Assembly (NCBI GenBank): GCA_002363095.1
Contig: DEWC01000062.1
Location: 1 to 8,127, forward strand
Length of the DNA stretch: 8,127 bases
DNA from: Ruminococcaceae bacterium UBA3220
GTDB taxonomy: Bacteria; Bacillota; Clostridia; Oscillospirales; Acutalibacteraceae
Reading direction: 5' to 3'
The translations under genes were made by a program, and so were the position numbers. Shown here piece after piece: positions 6,310 to 8,127 of this stretch. Numbering within the stretch: the first letter of the stretch is position 1; every line of letters starts with the position of its first letter. Below the pieces are notes generated by a model. That model was not told the origin of the DNA. It did no database searches and saw nothing but the letters and a program-made list of their open reading frames with translations.

Positions 6310-7470
6310 ATGCCAAAGGTTGTTTGTCCATGGGGACTTATCACCGATTTTGTAACCGACGCTTTTGTCGGCTACGGAGTACCGCGCGAAGAAGCGGAGA
6401 TTTGCACGGATGTTTTACTTGAATCAGACAAAAGAGGAATAGAGAGCCACGGTTGCAACCGTTTTAAACCGGTTTATCTTGACAGAATTAAGGCGGGAAT
6501 TCAGTCTGCCACCACCAATTTTGAAATAATCAAGGAAACCGAAACCACCGCCGTAATTGACGGACATAACGGTATGGGTCAGGTTATCGGAAAAAGGGCC
6601 ATGCAAATGGCAATCGATAAGGCGAAGAAATACGGTATGGGGATGGTAACCGTTCGTAATTCCTGCCACTACGGTATCGCAGGTTATTATACCTCGATGG
6701 CTACCGAAAACGGTTGTATCGGTATGACCGGTACAAACGCCCGTCCCTCGGTTGCGCCGACATTCGGAACCGAAGGCGTTTTCGGAACAAACCCCTTTAC
6801 ATTAGGCGTTCCTACCGATGAAAAATTTGATTTTAACTTCGACTGCGCAACCTCCATAACCCAAAACGGAAAGATAGAATACTACGCAAGAATAAAGGAA
6901 GATGTTCATCCGGGAACAATTATCAATATCGACGGCACCCCCGTTGAGGGCGACGCCGGCGTTGCCCTTAAAAAGATACGCGAAGGCTCCGCCGCGCTTT
7001 GCACCGTAGGCGGCATCGGAGAAGAATTAGGCGGTTACAAGGGCTACGGATTTGCCTTGTTTGTTGAATTCTTATCAAGCGTTTTGCAGGACGGCGCTTA
7101 CGGAAAAGACCTTGACGGCAAGGACGAAAACGGAAACATCCGCCCCTATCATTTGGGTCATTTCTTTATCGCCATTGATACAAATCATTTTCTTGGTGAG
7201 GATATATGCCGCAAAAAGGCGGGCGATATTATAAGGGGCGTTCGCGCTTCAAGAAAATCTCCCGACGCAACAAGAATTTTCACCGCCGGCGAAAAGGAAT
7301 ATGAAATCTGGAAACAGCGTGAAAACAGCGGTGTGCCGATAAACGAATCGGTTCAGAGCGAAATAAACGCCGTAAGGGATGAGTTGGGGCTTGACTACAC
7401 CTTCCCGTGGGAAGAAGGATATTCGGGCTACAAAAACGACCGTCCCGTTAAATCTCATATCGAAAGATAA
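6310..7470 (+). CDS. Ldh2-family NAD(P)-dependent 2-hydroxyacid dehydrogenase (malate/lactate type)
   Basis: Member of the malate/L-lactate/ureidoglycolate dehydrogenase family (Pfam Ldh_2), unrelated in fold to classical Rossmann lactate and malate dehydrogenases. These cytoplasmic enzymes reversibly oxidise 2-hydroxyacids with NAD or NADP. Family blocks in order: KRGIESHGCNR (residues 41-51), DGHNGMGQVIG (84-94), RNSCHYGIAGYY (116-127) with the catalytic histidine H120, GTNPFTLGVP (159-168), DCATS (178-182) and ELGGYKGYGFALFVE (239-253). At 386 residues it is longer than the common 330-360, mostly through an extended, charged C-terminal tail after about 325. ATG at 6310 has AGGAG 8 nt upstream. 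It is a single-gene unit with its own promoter and terminator, so neighbours do not reveal the substrate. Malate, lactate, ureidoglycolate, sulfolactate or another 2-hydroxyacid are all possible. A fermentative role in recycling NADH is an inference. Confidence 0.9.
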   Translation: MPKVVCPWGLITDFVTDAFVGYGVPREEAEICTDVLLESDKRGIESHGCNRFKPVYLDRIKAGIQSATTNFEIIKETETTAVIDGHNGMGQVIGKRAMQMAIDKAKKYGMGMVTVRNSCHYGIAGYYTSMATENGCIGMTGTNARPSVAPTFGTEGVFGTNPFTLGVPTDEKFDFNFDCATSITQNGKIEYYARIKEDVHPGTIINIDGTPVEGDAGVALKKIREGSAALCTVGGIGEELGGYKGYGFALFVEFLSSVLQDGAYGKDLDGKDENGNIRPYHLGHFFIAIDTNHFLGEDICRKKAGDIIRGVRASRKSPDATRIFTAGEKEYEIWKQRENSGVPINESVQSEINAVRDELGLDYTFPWEEGYSGYKNDRPVKSHIER

Positions 7471-7480
7471 TAAAGCCTTT

Positions 7481-7509
7481 CCCCTCGCCTTGACGGTGAG
7501 GGGATTTTT
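7481..7509 (+). terminator. Rho-independent terminator of the Ldh2-family gene
   Basis: CCCCTCGCC (7481-7489) pairs with GGTGAGGGG (7495-7503) through a 9 bp GC-rich stem with one G-U pair and a TTGAC loop. ATTTTT follows (7504-7509). It starts 10 nt after the stop codon and insulates the downstream metK leader. Confidence 0.85.
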
Positions 7510-7520
7510 CAAGTTGTGTA

Positions 7521-7548
7521 TTGACAAAAGTGATTTTTATGGTAATAT
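7521..7548 (+). promoter_or_regulatory. Predicted promoter for the SAM riboswitch and metK
   Basis: A perfect TTGACA (7521-7526) is followed by 16 bp and TAATAT (7543-7548). A TATAAT at 7550-7555 is a better -10 sequence but would need a 23 bp spacer. Either way transcription starts just before the riboswitch aptamer at 7571, as expected for an S-box leader. Confidence 0.65.
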
Positions 7549-7570
7549 ATATAATGTAAATTAAATAATT

Positions 7571-7670
7571 CCTTATCAAGAGTGGTGGAGGGGCAGGCCC
7601 TGTGAAACCCGACAACCTGATTCAATATGGATTAAGGTGCCAATTCCTGCGGAAATTCCGAAAGATGAGG
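7571..7670 (+). ncRNA. SAM-I (S-box) riboswitch aptamer
   Basis: This leader RNA binds S-adenosylmethionine and turns off downstream expression when SAM is abundant. The S-box core is very well conserved: TTATCAAGAG, GGTGGAGGG, GGCCC, GAAACCCG-CAACC, AAGGTGC-AATTCCTGC and GAAAGATGAGG occur in order. P1 is CCTTATC (7571-7577) with GATGAGG (7664-7670), seven pairs including one G-U. P4 contains CGG/CCG (7650-7652, 7658-7660). It lies directly upstream of metK, the SAM synthetase gene, a classic S-box target. Confidence 0.97.
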
Positions 7671-7707
7671 TTCATTTTTGAACCGCTTCAATGCGGTTTA
7701 TTTTTTT
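7669..7707 (+). terminator. Riboswitch expression platform: antiterminator and terminator
   Basis: Two exclusive hairpins are readable. The antiterminator pairs GGTTCA (7669-7674) with TGAACC (7679-7684) around TTTT. The terminator pairs TGAACCGC (7679-7686) with GCGGTTTA (7693-7700), followed by seven T residues (7701-7707). Because 7669-7670 also close P1, SAM-stabilised P1 would block the antiterminator and free the terminator strand: SAM switches metK off at transcription. Confidence 0.88.
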
Positions 7708-7733
7708 AATGTAAAAATGTGAGGTAAATAATT

Positions 7734-8127
7734 ATGGCAAAAATGCTTTTTACATCGGAATCGGTTACCGAGGGCCATCCGGACAAGGTATGCGACCAGA
7801 TAAGCGACGCGATTTTGGATGCGATAATCGGTGAGGACAAGGACGCCCGTGTTGCCTGCGAAACCTTTTGCACAACCGGAGTTGTAACCGTTATGGGCGA
7901 AATAACCACCTCCTGCTACGCCGATATTCCGGCAATAGTAAGAGATGTTTTGTGCGATATCGGATACAACTGTCCCGAAGCGGGATTTGACGGCAACACC
8001 TGTGCCGTTATGACCTCTATCGACAAACAGTCCCCCGATATTGCTTTGGGGGTTGACAAGGGCCTCGAATTCAAGGGCGGAGAGGACGATAAGTATAATC
8101 TTAACGGTGCCGGCGACCAGGGTATGA
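7734..8127 (+). CDS. metK: S-adenosylmethionine synthetase (partial, N-terminal 131 residues)
   Basis: Cytoplasmic methionine adenosyltransferase: makes S-adenosylmethionine from methionine and ATP, releasing phosphate and pyrophosphate; SAM is the main methyl donor. The frame is open to the right edge; the full protein is usually about 390-400 residues. LFTSESVTEGHPDK (5-18) holds the ATP-contacting H15 and D17. ACETFCTTG (41-49) holds the potassium-site glutamate E43, MGEITT (54-59) the methionine-site E56, KQSPDIALGV (98-107) the flexible-loop region with Q99, and GAGDQG (125-130) the MetK signature. ATG at 7734 lies 9 nt after GAGG (7721-7724); an in-frame ATG at 7743 is less well spaced. 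Expression is controlled by the SAM-I riboswitch immediately upstream, giving end-product feedback. Confidence 0.98.
   Translation, partial: MAKMLFTSESVTEGHPDKVCDQISDAILDAIIGEDKDARVACETFCTTGVVTVMGEITTSCYADIPAIVRDVLCDIGYNCPEAGFDGNTCAVMTSIDKQSPDIALGVDKGLEFKGGEDDKYNLNGAGDQGM

Noticed and set aside
7706..7909. Reverse-strand frame over the metK start
   Set aside because: It is antisense to the unambiguous MetK N-terminus and to the ribosome site.
1..8127. CRISPR array, insertion sequence, prophage, tRNA or rRNA genes
   Set aside because: I saw no regularly spaced repeats, transposase or integrase motifs, tRNA-like cloverleaf or rRNA sequence; almost all DNA is accounted for by core genes.

Overview
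The window looks like chromosomal housekeeping DNA from a member of the Bacillota, most likely class Clostridia (an Oscillospirales/Ruminococcaceae-like gut or rumen anaerobe). The taxon is an inference. It rests on the single-chain glycyl-tRNA synthetase, an S-box (SAM-I) riboswitch before metK, a TmcAL/YlbM gene beside ackA, strong AGGAGG-type ribosome sites, sigma-A promoters with 16-17 bp spacers, and moderately AT-rich coding DNA. I see no prophage, insertion sequence, CRISPR array, rRNA or tRNA, and no gene that looks recently transferred.

Layout. Positions 1-518 (minus) hold the N-terminal 172 residues of glycyl-tRNA synthetase. A 177 bp divergent region (519-695) carries two back-to-back promoters and a 12 bp palindrome. 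Two small genes of unknown function (696-956 and 971-1246, plus) follow as a compact bicistron, closed by a perfect bidirectional terminator (1262-1293). Next, on the minus strand and read from right to left, come ackA (4877-3678), a divergent galactokinase-like GHMP kinase (3659-2385) and a LytR-CpsA-Psr family membrane protein (2325-1309). The 130 bp between ackA and the divergent tmcAL (5008-6171, plus, TTG start) contains overlapping promoters. An Ldh2-family malate/lactate dehydrogenase-like gene (6310-7470, plus) has its own promoter and terminator. The right end carries a promoter, a complete SAM-I riboswitch with a readable antiterminator/terminator switch, and the first 131 codons of metK.

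How the genes fit together. AckA interconverts acetyl phosphate and acetate. TmcAL is known to use acetate plus ATP to acetylate C34 of elongator tRNA-Met, so the divergent pair shares a metabolite as well as a promoter region. The GHMP kinase and LCP protein follow ackA closely and may be co-transcribed, with a possible weak attenuator before the LCP gene. metK is controlled by its product S-adenosylmethionine through the leader.

No undescribed multi-gene system is evident. The points most worth following are the altered sugar-binding motif of the GalK-like kinase, the degenerate catalytic motif of the LCP protein, the unknown two-gene unit with its palindrome, and the acetate-linked divergent pair. 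Both edge genes are cut by the window, not broken.
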